Source: an uncultured Paracoccaceae bacterium (GTDB lineage Bacteria > Pseudomonadota > Alphaproteobacteria > Rhodobacterales > Rhodobacteraceae). Taken from it: DNA of 64,000 nucleotides. The first letter of the stretch is position 1; each line of letters begins with the position of its first letter. This document shows positions 50,345-58,288 of the stretch, one piece after another. The stretch lies in NCBI GenBank assembly GCA_947495295.1, contig CANLYJ010000001.1, positions 930,001 through 994,000 on the forward strand, read 5' to 3'. Under the pieces are notes generated by a model, which saw only the letters and a list, made by a program, of their open reading frames with translations, had not been told where the DNA came from and searched no databases. Position numbers and translations under genes: made by a program.

Positions 50345-51311
50345 CGTGATCACTGATTTGCCCGCACTTGCGCTGGATTGGCATCGTGCTGGACGGCGCG
50401 TTGCCATTGCGACCGTGGTGCAGACCTGGGGGTCTGCCCCGCGCGCTGTGGGCAGTCAGTTGGTCATTGATGGTGAAGGGGCCATGGAAGGGTCGGTCTC
50501 GGGCGGTTGCGTCGAAGGGGCGGTCATTGTCGAGGCGATTGATGCGCTGGAGGATGGCAAGCCCCGCGTGCTGGAATTCGGGGTCAGTGACGACGAAGCC
50601 TTTGCCGTGGGTCTGGCTTGCGGCGGTGAGATAAAGGTCCTGGTTGAACCGGTTGGTATGGCCTTGCCGGTGGATGTTCTGGAACAACTGGTGGCGCATC
50701 GTGCCGCGCTGAAACCTGTCGCCTATGTCACCGATCTGGAAACCGGTGCCCCGCGTTTGGCGAGCCCTGCGGACTACCCTGATCGTTTCCGGCTGGATCG
50801 GTCAGGGGTCGCGGACGATGGGCGCAGTTTTGTGGCCATCCACAACCCGCCCTTGCGGATGATCATTGTCGGTGCCGTGCATATCGCCCAGCCTTTGGTC
50901 GCGATGGCGCGTGCTTGCGGCTATGCCCCGGTGCTGATTGACCCGCGCGGCGCATTTGGATCGGCGGCCCGTTTCCCGGGTGAGCGGATCATTGATGACT
51001 GGCCGGATGAAGCGATGGCGGCCTTGAAACCAGATGCCCGGACAGCGGTGATCACGTTGACCCATGATCCCAAGCTGGATGAGCCGGCGATCATGGCCAC
51101 GCTGGCGACAGATGTGTTTTATCTGGGTTGCCTCGGTTCAACCCGCACCCATGCCAAACGTGTCGCACGGTTGGAGGAAGCCGGGTTTTCAGCCGATCAG
51201 ATCGCCCGCATTCATGCGCCGGTGGGTCTTGATCTGGGCGGGCAGCAACCGGCAGAGATCGCGGTGAGCATCATGGCCGAGGTGACCCAGGCCCTGCGGA
51301 AAGCCACATGA
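50337..51311 (+). CDS. XdhC/CoxI family protein
   Basis: 324 residues. XdhC N-terminal domain (VAIATVVQTWGSAPR, GSVSGGCVEGAV, LACGGEIKVLVEP) and a Rossmann C-terminal domain (MIIVGAVHIAQPLVAMARAC, FYLGCLGSTRTHAKR, GLDLGGQQPAEIAVSI). XdhC binds molybdenum cofactor and delivers its sulfurated form to xanthine dehydrogenase-type enzymes. ATG 50337 overlaps the DUF1203 stop; its own stop overlaps the next ATG (ATGA). Confidence 0.92.
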   Translation: MPDVITDLPALALDWHRAGRRVAIATVVQTWGSAPRAVGSQLVIDGEGAMEGSVSGGCVEGAVIVEAIDALEDGKPRVLEFGVSDDEAFAVGLACGGEIKVLVEPVGMALPVDVLEQLVAHRAALKPVAYVTDLETGAPRLASPADYPDRFRLDRSGVADDGRSFVAIHNPPLRMIIVGAVHIAQPLVAMARACGYAPVLIDPRGAFGSAARFPGERIIDDWPDEAMAALKPDARTAVITLTHDPKLDEPAIMATLATDVFYLGCLGSTRTHAKRVARLEEAGFSADQIARIHAPVGLDLGGQQPAEIAVSIMAEVTQALRKAT

Positions 51312-52294
51312 AATTTGGCGCGGTGCCCGTTGCAGAGGCCGAAGGCGCGGTTCTGGCCCATTCTCTGGCTTTGCAAGAAGGACGGCTGCGCAAGGGCCGT
51401 TTGCTAACCAAAGAAGATCTGCGTCAGTTGCGGGCGAGCGGATATGAGACCATCACGGTTGCCCTGATGGAAAAGGGTGATCTGGATGAGGATACCGCCG
51501 CCGCCCGGTTGGGCACGGCGCTTGCCCCAGATGGATTACGGCTGAGCAAGGCGGCGACGGGCCGGGTGAATATCTTTGCGCAAGGGCCGGGCGTGGCTGG
51601 GATTGATGTTGATGCCGTTGCTGCATTTAATGCCATCAATCCGATGATCACAGTCGCGACCGTTCCGCAGTATCACCGGGTGGATCGTGGGACCATGGTC
51701 GCGACGATCAAGATCATTTCATATGGCGTGCCGGAGGCTGATGTGGACGAGGCGGCAGTCATCGGGCGGTCTGCGTTGATTGTGCTGCCACCGGTTTATC
51801 GTACCGCCACGTTGATCGAAACCCGGACCGCTGACGTGCCATCGCCCAAGGGGCGCGCGGCGATGCGTGGACGGTTGGACCGGCTGGGTTTGCATTTGGA
51901 TGACCGTGTGGTTGTTGGCCATGATGTGTCTGATCTTGCCCGCGCGCTCGCGGCGGCGCGGGGCGATATGCTGTTCATCCTGACGGCTTCGGCGACGTCG
52001 GACCCGGCGGATGTCGGGCCAGAGGCGGTGCGGCAGGCCGGGGGCACGGTGACCCAGTTTGGGATGCCGGTTGATCCGGGCAATCTGCTGTTTCTGGGGC
52101 ACTTGGAGGGCAGGCCGGTGATTGGCCTTCCGGGCTGCGCCCGGTCGCCTGCGCTGAACGGGGCGGATTGGGTGATGGAACGGGTGATTTGCGGCGTCGA
52201 TCTGACGCCTGCCGATTTTGCGGCGATGGGGGTGGGCGGGTTGCTGAAGGAAATCCCCACGCGACCAAAGCCGCGCGGAGATATCGAGGGTTAG
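51308..52294 (+). CDS. MoeA-like molybdopterin-binding protein
   Basis: 328 residues. Starts with MKFGAVPVAEAEGAVLAHSL as in the MoeA-related group. A MoCF-type domain follows (~residues 160-290; LFILTASATSDPADVGPEAV, GGTVTQFGMPVDPGNLL, GLPGCARSPALNGADWVMER). It lacks the full MoeA architecture. Last gene of the run. It probably handles or modifies molybdenum cofactor for the enzyme served by the XdhC-like neighbour. Confidence 0.85.
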   Translation: MKFGAVPVAEAEGAVLAHSLALQEGRLRKGRLLTKEDLRQLRASGYETITVALMEKGDLDEDTAAARLGTALAPDGLRLSKAATGRVNIFAQGPGVAGIDVDAVAAFNAINPMITVATVPQYHRVDRGTMVATIKIISYGVPEADVDEAAVIGRSALIVLPPVYRTATLIETRTADVPSPKGRAAMRGRLDRLGLHLDDRVVVGHDVSDLARALAAARGDMLFILTASATSDPADVGPEAVRQAGGTVTQFGMPVDPGNLLFLGHLEGRPVIGLPGCARSPALNGADWVMERVICGVDLTPADFAAMGVGGLLKEIPTRPKPRGDIEG

Positions 52295-52662
52295 AGAAGG
52301 CCGTGCGCGCCAATCATGATCACCCCGGCGGCGATGATGTAGCCTGCGTCGATCAAGGTGGCTTTGCCTGTCTTTTGGCTGAACAGGTCCATGCCGCTGA
52401 CGAAACACGCGGTGGCGAGGATCGCGACAACCGCGGTGAGCAAGGCCCCGGTGGTTTCGGTCAGCCCGACCACTAGTGCCAGGGCGAAGGTGCCCAGAAA
52501 CTGGATGATCATGGCGGCGATGGGCGGGCTGTCGGGTGGCTGAATATTTTGGCTGCCTTCGGCCCAACCTTTGCCGAACATCACTGGACTGAACCAGACC
52601 ATGCCCAACACAAAGGCACCAATCGTGCCCGCACCCACGGCGAGCCAGTTGAGATTTTCCAT
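52291..52662 (-). CDS. DUF1761 family membrane protein
   Basis: 123 residues, four membrane helices. The N-terminal NWLAVGAGTIGAFVLGMVWFSPVMFG is the family hallmark (quoted by residues 4-29; key features are W7 and the FSP turn). Function unknown. It overlaps the convergent MoeA-like gene by 4 bp and is 11 bp downstream of an AHSA1 gene, so it ends the arsR operon. Confidence 0.88.
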   Translation of the reverse strand: MENLNWLAVGAGTIGAFVLGMVWFSPVMFGKGWAEGSQNIQPPDSPPIAAMIIQFLGTFALALVVGLTETTGALLTAVVAILATACFVSGMDLFSQKTGKATLIDAGYIIAAGVIMIGAHGLL

Positions 52663-52673
52663 ATCGTCCCCCT

Positions 52674-53096
52674 TCAGGCCGCGATGGCTGCGTCGAGCTT
52701 GCCAAGGATACCTGCCCAGCCTTGGGCATGTCCGTCCCGGCTGTCTTCATCAGTGAAATGCGTGTGGGTCAGGGTGACCTCTGTCGCATCTCCGACAGGG
52801 GCAAAACCCAGTTCAACCGTGGAATCGGGATGTGACCATGGGGCCATCCAGGTGAAGACCAACCGGCTGTGTGGCGTGATTTCCTTGTAGATGCCTTCAT
52901 GCGGGAACTCCTTGTCACCGATCATCAGCACATAGAAGGACCCACCGACCGTCGCATCCGATCGCGCCTCTTTCACGGTCATGTCGGGGCGTGGCGACAT
53001 GAACTGCACCATGATTTCAGGGTCAAGCCAGGCATTGAACAACACCTCGGGTGCGACATTGATGGTCCGTTGACAGGTCAGTGAAAGGTCAGGCAT
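52674..53096 (-). CDS. AHSA1/SRPBCC-domain protein (copy 1)
   Basis: 140 residues, helix-grip fold. Features: TCQRTINVAPEVLFNAWLDP, SPRPDMTVKEARSDATVGG, PHSRLVFTWMAP, and GHAQGWAGILGKLD. ATG 53096 overlaps the end of copy 2 by 8 bp. About half of the residues look the same as the upstream copy, so the two arose by tandem duplication. Ligand unknown. Confidence 0.9.
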   Translation of the reverse strand: MPDLSLTCQRTINVAPEVLFNAWLDPEIMVQFMSPRPDMTVKEARSDATVGGSFYVLMIGDKEFPHEGIYKEITPHSRLVFTWMAPWSHPDSTVELGFAPVGDATEVTLTHTHFTDEDSRDGHAQGWAGILGKLDAAIAA

Positions 53097-53532
53097 TTTG
53101 GGAAGCTCCTTGCGCCAAAACGGTGTCGAGTGCGGCAAGAATACCGGTCCAACCCTTTTTGTGATCGTCGCGGCGTTGTTCGTCGATGAACCGATCATGG
53201 CGCAGGGTGACATGGGTGCCGTTGTCAACGGTGTCAAAGGTCAAGGTCACGGTGCTGTTTTCGGCGGGTGAGGGGCCAAACCATGTGAAGACCAGCCGCT
53301 CATGCGGGCTGATTTCCTTATAGGTGCCGTGATGCGGGATGTCGGTTCCGCCGGCGTGCATCACAATCTCAAAACGGCCACCGACTTTGGCGTCCGTCTT
53401 GGCGACGGGCACCGTCATATCCGGGCCGGGCGTCATGAAACGCGCCAGCATTTCGGGGTTGAGCCAGGCGTCAAAGACGGCCTTTTGTGGCGCATTGATC
53501 GTCCGTTCGGTTGTCATTGTCAGGTCAGTCAT
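53089..53532 (-). CDS. AHSA1/SRPBCC-domain protein (copy 2)
   Basis: 147 residues, helix-grip fold. TERTINAPQKAVFDAWLNPE, TPGPDMTVPVAKTDAKVGG, PHERLVFTWFGP and DHKKGWTGILAALD align along the whole length with copy 1. The ATG overlaps the arsR stop by 8 bp. ArsR-AHSA1 pairs are a recurring arrangement in which the regulator controls the SRPBCC gene; inducer not known. Confidence 0.9.
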   Translation of the reverse strand: MTDLTMTTERTINAPQKAVFDAWLNPEMLARFMTPGPDMTVPVAKTDAKVGGRFEIVMHAGGTDIPHHGTYKEISPHERLVFTWFGPSPAENSTVTLTFDTVDNGTHVTLRHDRFIDEQRRDDHKKGWTGILAALDTVLAQGASQNA

Positions 53533-53872
53533 TTTTGGCAGCTCCTTTGGTGATGATGTGGTCGAGCGCTTCCAGACGCATCGCCCAGATTGAACGCAAA
53601 CCTTTGAACCATGCATCGATTTCGCTGAGCGGGGCCATCTGAACTTCGATCAGATGTTCGCGCCATTCCGTGCGGCGTTTCACCAGCCCTGCCGCCTCCA
53701 GCACTTTGATATGTTTGGAGACAGAGTTCAGGCTCATTGCGAAACGCGCATGAATATCGGTGACCCGCAGCGGTCCTTCCTGTGCGAGCAGCGTCAGGAT
53801 GTCCCGCCTTGTTGGATCGCTCGCCGCCTTCAGGATGGCGTCGAGTGGGGGAGGGTTCTTTCGTTCAACCAT
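53525..53872 (-). CDS. ArsR-family transcriptional regulator
   Basis: 115 residues. Winged HTH (ASDPTRRDILTLLAQEGPL, then FAMSLNSVSKHIKVLEAAGL). No metal-binding Cys pair, so it is of the non-metal ArsR/SdpR type. ATG 53872 is preferred to 53887. It heads a minus-strand operon of two AHSA1 genes and DUF1761, joined by 8-bp overlaps. Confidence 0.92.
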   Translation of the reverse strand: MVERKNPPPLDAILKAASDPTRRDILTLLAQEGPLRVTDIHARFAMSLNSVSKHIKVLEAAGLVKRRTEWREHLIEVQMAPLSEIDAWFKGLRSIWAMRLEALDHIITKGAAKND

Positions 53873-53878
53873 ATGGGT

Positions 53879-53907
53879 GAATAACACTGATTCTTAATAT
53901 CAGTCAA
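53879..53907 (-). promoter_or_regulatory. Promoter and operator of the arsR operon
   Basis: Minus strand TTGACT (53907-53902), 17-bp spacer, TTATTC (53884-53879). An inverted repeat ACTGAT-N7-ATCAGT (53886-53904) fills the spacer, so a bound ArsR dimer would block polymerase. The -10 is 7 bp from the ATG, so the leader is very short or absent. Confidence 0.7.
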
Positions 53908-54019
53908 CCATTGGGGTGAATGATGATTGCGAAGCGGCTGAACATCCCCAGCGGCCATGTCATATTTCTGGTATAGGTTGGTCTTTAAGCTGCCTTTGAA
54001 ATGATTGGATGGATGACCA

Positions 54020-55327
54020 ATGCCAGACCCTCTCTCTATCGCATCGAAAAAAGGGTATGATCCGGAGTTTCTCGGGGTCAGCCTGCCATTGCCGGAATTC
54101 GGACCGGAACTGATCGATTTCATCGTGTTGCGGGATCAATTGCGTGACGGGGTCTTTGCCGATTACGTCAACTATACCGTCGCGACCCATGCCGAACTGC
54201 GCACCCCGGTCTTTTCTGCGATGAATATCGATCAGCCCAAACTGAAAAGCGTGAACCGCAGCAATAACTGGCGAATCGATACCCGGATTGGTCGCGATTT
54301 TCAGCTGAACAACGACTATTACCGCAGCAACCCATGGGATCGGGGCCATTTGGCGCGCCGCGCCTCTGCTGCCTGGGGAGACACAAATCGCGAGGCGAAG
54401 CACGCATCAGATGACACGTTTTTCTATGCCAATGCAGCGCTTCAACATGCGAATTTCAATCAGGATGAATGGTTGGCGCTAGAAGATTGGGTCTTGCGGG
54501 ACACGCCCGATGATACCAATCGGATTTCATCAATTTCGGGGCCAATTTTTGGGGCGCATCCGCGCTCGATCACACCGCAGGGTCGGGACACGGCTTTGAT
54601 CCCTTCTGCGTTTTTCAAGGTTGTCAGTTACATCCGCGATGACCAGCTAGAGGTGCGTGCGTTCATCATGCCGCAGGATGCTGCGGCCTTGCGTGATAAG
54701 GGCGGGCGGCAATTCTTTGATAACCAACGCTTTCAGGTATCGGTGACCGAAATCGAAGAACAGACAGGCCTTATCTTTCCACCCGTGATCCCGGCGCGTA
54801 ATCCGCTGTTCTTCAACCCTGATGATGACGCGGCGGCCGCGTTGAAAATCACGTCATTTCCTGAGCGGATTGAGGTTGATGATCCGACCCATCTCATTGC
54901 CACTGATCAGGTGCGCGACAATGTTATGTTGGATGCGCCGCCAATCATGATTGTGGCCGCCATGGTTAACCCCGCAGGTAAGGACAGGGATGAAGAATGG
55001 ATGTCGATCTTCAACTTTTCAGGGCTGGATATCGATTTGGATGGCTGGACCGTCAGCGATACGTTGCGGCGCCCGATGCAGCTTGACGGCGTTTTGCAGG
55101 CGGGCAGTTCCCGCAGGTTCAAACCTGTCGCGCCGCTTCAACTGCGCAATAAAGGTGGCACGCTGTCACTGTTCAATGCAGAAGGGCAGCGGGTTGACCG
55201 CGTCCGCTACCGTGCCGATGACGTCACCGAAAACATACCGTTGCGGTTCTTTGATCGGTTCCGGTCAATGGAGCCGGATATCGTTGCACCGGCTGTTTTG
55301 AACACAATGATCCTGCCGGATCAGTAG
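54020..55327 (+). CDS. DNA/RNA non-specific endonuclease with C-terminal lamin-tail-like domain
   Basis: 435 residues. The nuclease domain (~residues 40-265) has the beta-beta-alpha-metal site: NPWDRGHLARRA with catalytic His, and Mg-binding Asn in DTFFYANAALQHANFNQ. The C-terminal 100+ residues (EWMSIFNFSGLDIDLDGWTV, LRNKGGTLSLFNAEGQRVD) resemble a lamin-tail domain. No signal peptide is seen, unlike most secreted NucA-type nucleases, and no immunity gene is recognised. Monocistronic; the upstream gap to arsR holds the promoter region. Could be a toxin, a DNA-scavenging nuclease or an intracellular enzyme. Confidence 0.88.
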   Translation: MPDPLSIASKKGYDPEFLGVSLPLPEFGPELIDFIVLRDQLRDGVFADYVNYTVATHAELRTPVFSAMNIDQPKLKSVNRSNNWRIDTRIGRDFQLNNDYYRSNPWDRGHLARRASAAWGDTNREAKHASDDTFFYANAALQHANFNQDEWLALEDWVLRDTPDDTNRISSISGPIFGAHPRSITPQGRDTALIPSAFFKVVSYIRDDQLEVRAFIMPQDAAALRDKGGRQFFDNQRFQVSVTEIEEQTGLIFPPVIPARNPLFFNPDDDAAAALKITSFPERIEVDDPTHLIATDQVRDNVMLDAPPIMIVAAMVNPAGKDRDEEWMSIFNFSGLDIDLDGWTVSDTLRRPMQLDGVLQAGSSRRFKPVAPLQLRNKGGTLSLFNAEGQRVDRVRYRADDVTENIPLRFFDRFRSMEPDIVAPAVLNTMILPDQ

Positions 55328-55340
55328 TTTTTGCCCTGGT

Positions 55341-55373
55341 AAAAAAGAAAAAGGCCCCAACGGATGGGGCCTT
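55341..55373 (-). terminator. Rho-independent terminator after infC
   Basis: AAGGCCCCA (55351-55359) and TGGGGCCTT (55365-55373) form a 9-bp stem with a 5-nt loop. Reading on the minus strand it is followed by TTTTTCTTTTTT, an excellent T-run. On the plus strand the T-run is poor, so it serves mainly infC. Confidence 0.9.
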
Positions 55374-55396
55374 AAAGCGGGTGCTGTCGTATTGGC

Positions 55397-55942
55397 TTAC
55401 TTGGGAAGCGGTCCGATCAGCATGACCATCTGACGGCCTTCCATCTTGGGGAAGTTTTCAACCCGGCCCGTTTCTTTGGTGTCTTCGGCGACGCGTTCGA
55501 GCAATTCGCGGCCCAACTGCTGGTGCGCCATTTCTCGCCCGCGGAAACGGAGTGTAATTTTTACTTTGTCTCCGTTCTCCAGGAACTTGAAAACATTGCG
55601 CATTTTAACATCGTAATCGTGGTTGTCCGTATTGGGGCGGAACTTTACCTCTTTGATTTCGATGGTTTTTTGCTTCTTGCGCGCCTCAGCTTCTTTTTTC
55701 TGAGTCTCGTATTTGAACTTGCCATAGTCCATGATTTTGCAGACCGGTGGTTTGGCATTAGGAGAGATTTCTACCAGGTCCAATCCAGCCTCATCAGCCA
55801 TCATCATTGCCCGTTCCGGGGTGACAACGCCGACATTTTCTCCGTCTGCCCCGATTAGGCGTATCTCTGCCTCGCGGATGCGTTCGTTGATGCGGGGGCC
55901 GGTATCGCGCTGTGGTGGGGCGTTGTGGGGTCTGCGTCCTAT
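55397..55942 (-). CDS. infC: Translation initiation factor IF-3, apparent ATA start
   Basis: 181 residues. N-terminal domain [20 protein letters not shown] and [21 protein letters not shown]-terminal domain [20 protein letters not shown] and [18 protein letters not shown]. The first ATG (55807) would cut off 45 conserved residues. Reading back in frame gives [18 protein letters not shown] preceded by GGA and ATA (55942-55940), with AAGGA eight bases upstream of that ATA. No in-frame ATG, GTG or TTG fits. IF-3 genes are known to use rare start codons (AUU in E. coli) so that IF-3 represses its own synthesis. Confidence 0.92.
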   Translation of the reverse strand: MGRRPHNAPPQRDTGPRINERIREAEIRLIGADGENVGVVTPERAMMMADEAGLDLVEISPNAKPPVCKIMDYGKFKYETQKKEAEARKKQKTIEIKEVKFRPNTDNHDYDVKMRNVFKFLENGDKVKITLRFRGREMAHQQLGRELLERVAEDTKETGRVENFPKMEGRQMVMLIGPLPK

Positions 55943-56136
55943 GGTCTTTATCCTTGAATCATTGCCGTGTTGTGCCCGGTAAAGTAAACCCGGTGGCCGG
56001 GCGCTTCAACCCGGAAAAGGGGTAGTTTGACTGCATTTTCCCCCTTCGTTTCCCTTCACCTTTGGCAGCGGTTCTGACATATCGCCATCAAGGCCCGTGG
56101 GGGTCCAAACGCGATCAATTTGGAAGGATAAGACCA

Positions 56137-56886
56137 ATGAGAGCAATCGCCATATTAGTTGTTATCGCTGTTCTGGGATTTTTTGGCTACCAATATGCCG
56201 TTGAAGGCCGTGGTCCTGCCGCCGCTGTAGGCGTGCTGACCGGCGAAACAGCGCGTGCCGAAGCAGAAGCGCAAGCCGCACTGGAAGCAGCGGAAGCCGA
56301 GGCTGCTGCTGCGGCAGAAGCTGCCGCTGCCGAAGCCGCAGAGGCCGAGGCAGCTGCCGCTGAAGCCGCCGCCGCAGAGGCAGCCGCTGCCGCTGAAGCA
56401 GAGGCCGCCGCCGCGGAAGAAGCAGCTGCCGCTGCAGCCGCGTTGGAAGAGGCAGAAGCTGCCGCTGCCGCTGCCGCCGAGGAAGCTGCTGCGCAGGCAG
56501 CCGCAGAGGCTGAAGCCGCCGCTGCCGAAGCTGCTGCCGCTGCTGAAGAAGCTGCACAAGCCGCCGTTGAAGAGGCCGAAGCCGCTGCTGCCGCAGCCGC
56601 CGAGGAAGCTGCTGCTGCTGCCGAAGAAGCCGCTGCCGCCGCGACGGAGGCCGCGACAGAAACCGCCGAAGCCGCGACCGAGGCTGGTACAGACCTGTTG
56701 TCAATGGCGGATGAGTTGTTAACGATTGATGGCTTTGACGCGGAGAAGGTTACCGCCTTGCTGGACACGCTTGAGCTGCCGGAGGGCGAACAGAACTCGC
56801 TGACAACAGCATTGGGTCTGGCCAAGGATAACCCTGCCTTGCTGCAGCCCATTCTTGACCAAATTAAGAACCTGTTGCCGCAGTAA
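56137..56886 (+). CDS. Membrane-anchored Ala/Glu-rich low-complexity protein
   Basis: 249 residues. N-terminal anchor or signal (MRAIAILVVIAVLGFFGYQY), then about 150 residues (~38-190) almost wholly Ala and Glu with Ala runs broken by single Glu, expected to form a long stable helix or coiled coil. A compact C-terminal domain follows (~195-249; MADELLTIDGFDAEKVTALL, LPEGEQNSLTTALGLAKDN). ATG 56137 has GGAAGGA eight bases upstream. The repeats use mixed GCC/GCT/GCA Ala codons. It could act as a periplasmic spacer. No named family. Confidence 0.7.
   Translation: MRAIAILVVIAVLGFFGYQYAVEGRGPAAAVGVLTGETARAEAEAQAALEAAEAEAAAAAEAAAAEAAEAEAAAAEAAAAEAAAAAEAEAAAAEEAAAAAAALEEAEAAAAAAAEEAAAQAAAEAEAAAAEAAAAAEEAAQAAVEEAEAAAAAAAEEAAAAAEEAAAAATEAATETAEAATEAGTDLLSMADELLTIDGFDAEKVTALLDTLELPEGEQNSLTTALGLAKDNPALLQPILDQIKNLLPQ
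56250..56690 (+). repeat. GCN/GAR low-complexity coding tract
   Basis: About 440 bp of Ala and Glu codons, mostly GCN with interspersed GAA/GAG, inside the anchored protein gene. Units such as GCAGAAGC and GCCGCTGC recur without a fixed period. It is expected to vary in length by slippage or recombination. Confidence 0.8.
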
Positions 56887-56902
56887 GTATTCGCCATAAA
56901 AG

Positions 56903-56935
56903 AAAAAGCCGCGCTGTCGCCAGCGCGGCTTTTTT
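56903..56935. terminator. Bidirectional Rho-independent terminator
   Basis: A 13-bp stem (AAAAAGCCGCGCT, 56903-56915; AGCGCGGCTTTTT, 56922-56934) with a 6-nt loop. T-runs follow on both strands (TTTTTT on plus, TTTTTC on minus). It lies between the convergent Ala/Glu-rich gene and fpr and can stop both. Confidence 0.92.
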
Positions 56936-56953
56936 ATTGGTCTGGTGTTGTTG

Positions 56954-57811
56954 TCAGTCCAGAAATGCCTTCTCGACGACGTAGTGCTGCGGTTTAGAAT
57001 TGGCCCCTTCGACCAGCCCGTATTCTTCCAGCATGTCCTTGAGTTCCAGGTTGAATGCCAGGTTCCCGCAGATCATCGCCCGGTCTGTTTCCGGGGTGAG
57101 TGGCGGCACCGCAAGATCGGTAAATGCCTCGCCCGAGCGCATCAGGTCGGTGATCCGCCCCATCTTGGGGCTCTCTTCACGGGTGGTGGTTGGGTAGTAT
57201 TTAATTTTCTTCCAGAAACCTTCGCCGATCACTTCATTGAGCAACTCATCTTCCTTGAGCGCCTCAATCAGGTCGCGCCCATAGGTCAGCTCGCCCACCT
57301 CGCGGCAGGTGTGGGTGATGATGATTTCGTCATAGTCTTCATAGGTTTGCGGCTCGCGCAGTAGCGACGCAAAAGGCGCAAAGCCTGTTCCTGTGGCGAA
57401 GAACCAGAGGCGCTTGCCGGGGATCAGCGCGTCATGCACCAGCGTGCCCACCGGTTTGGGTCGCAAGATAATCTCGTCCCCCGGTTTGATATGCTGGAGT
57501 TTTGATGTCAGCGGCCCATCGGGGACCTTGATGGAATAAAACTCCAGCTCTTCGTCCCAAGATGGCGAGGCGATGGAATAGGCCCGCAGCAGTGGCTTTT
57601 GCTTGCCGGTTTCGGGATGTGGATCACCCATCAGCCCGATCATGACAAACTCACCGGAGCGGAACCGCAAGCTGGCGGGCCGGGTGCAGCGGAAGCTGAA
57701 CAGCCTGTCGGTATAATGTTTCACATCCGTCACCGTCTGCGCATCAGGCAGGGTAGGGACGGCTTTGGCGGTGTCTAGGGTCACGGGTGTCCGCTCGGTC
57801 ATATGTGTCAT
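56954..57811 (-). CDS. fpr: Ferredoxin-NADP+ reductase
   Basis: 285 residues. FAD-binding RAYSIASPSWDEELEFYS and LRFRSGEFVMIGL, NADP-binding FFATGTGFAPFASLLREP and MICGNLAFNLELKDML, bacterial Fpr class ending in VVEKAFLD. It passes electrons between NADPH and ferredoxin/flavodoxin. It is last in the cys operon, 66 bp after DUF934. Since no flavoprotein subunit cysJ is present, it may supply electrons to CysI. Start 57811 or 57802, neither with a strong RBS. Confidence 0.94.
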   Translation of the reverse strand: MTHMTERTPVTLDTAKAVPTLPDAQTVTDVKHYTDRLFSFRCTRPASLRFRSGEFVMIGLMGDPHPETGKQKPLLRAYSIASPSWDEELEFYSIKVPDGPLTSKLQHIKPGDEIILRPKPVGTLVHDALIPGKRLWFFATGTGFAPFASLLREPQTYEDYDEIIITHTCREVGELTYGRDLIEALKEDELLNEVIGEGFWKKIKYYPTTTREESPKMGRITDLMRSGEAFTDLAVPPLTPETDRAMICGNLAFNLELKDMLEEYGLVEGANSKPQHYVVEKAFLD

Positions 57812-57877
57812 GGCAGCCTGATAGGGCCGCCCTCCGTCTTAGTCGTTGATCTGGATCAGGGAAAGGGTGCTTTGGTC

Positions 57878-58288
57878 CTAGCCGCGCAGGCGGGCCTGAT
57901 AGTTGTGGTTTTGCCAATCGGCCCGGAATTGCCATTGGTCCTCGGGCTGGCGTGCGGCAAGGGCGTCGTCGATCTCAACCTCATCAAAACCGGACCGGCG
58001 CGCCATGGCATATTGGTCGGCCAATACCTGCCCCTTGGCCCGTAGCCGTCCCTTGTAACCGCCGCGCCGCAACATGGCAGCCAGCGTAAAACCGCGCCCG
58101 TCAGCGGATGACGGGAAGGCGATGCGGATCATTGGCGCGTTGTTCAGACCCGCCAGCGTCTCTGGGGCAGTGTCGGAGGGCAGGTCGATGCCGTAATCGC
58201 AATCATTGGCGGCCGCATCGCTATGTTCGATGAAGCTGCCGGACCAGTCATCTGTGCTGAATCCATTGTCGGTGACGATCACGCTCAT
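57878..58288 (-). CDS. DUF934 family protein (sulfite-reductase accessory)
   Basis: 136 residues. Family core: IRIAFPSSADGRGFTLAAML, LRAKGQVLADQYAMARRSGF, DEVEIDDALAARQ. DUF934 genes sit next to cysI and cysH in many proteobacteria that lack cysJ; a role in electron delivery or assembly has been suggested but I know of no firm proof. The ATG overlaps the cysH stop by 4 bp. Confidence 0.9.
   Translation of the reverse strand: MSVIVTDNGFSTDDWSGSFIEHSDAAANDCDYGIDLPSDTAPETLAGLNNAPMIRIAFPSSADGRGFTLAAMLRRGGYKGRLRAKGQVLADQYAMARRSGFDEVEIDDALAARQPEDQWQFRADWQNHNYQARLRG

Noticed and set aside
55397..55807. infC starting at the first ATG (136 residues)
   Set aside because: This removes the conserved first part of the IF-3 N-terminal domain, which is clearly encoded upstream in frame.
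56187..56897. 236-residue Ala/Ser-rich frame antisense to the Ala/Glu protein
   Set aside because: A by-product of the GCN/GAR tract read backwards; it runs into the terminator region at 56897 and has no ribosome binding site.
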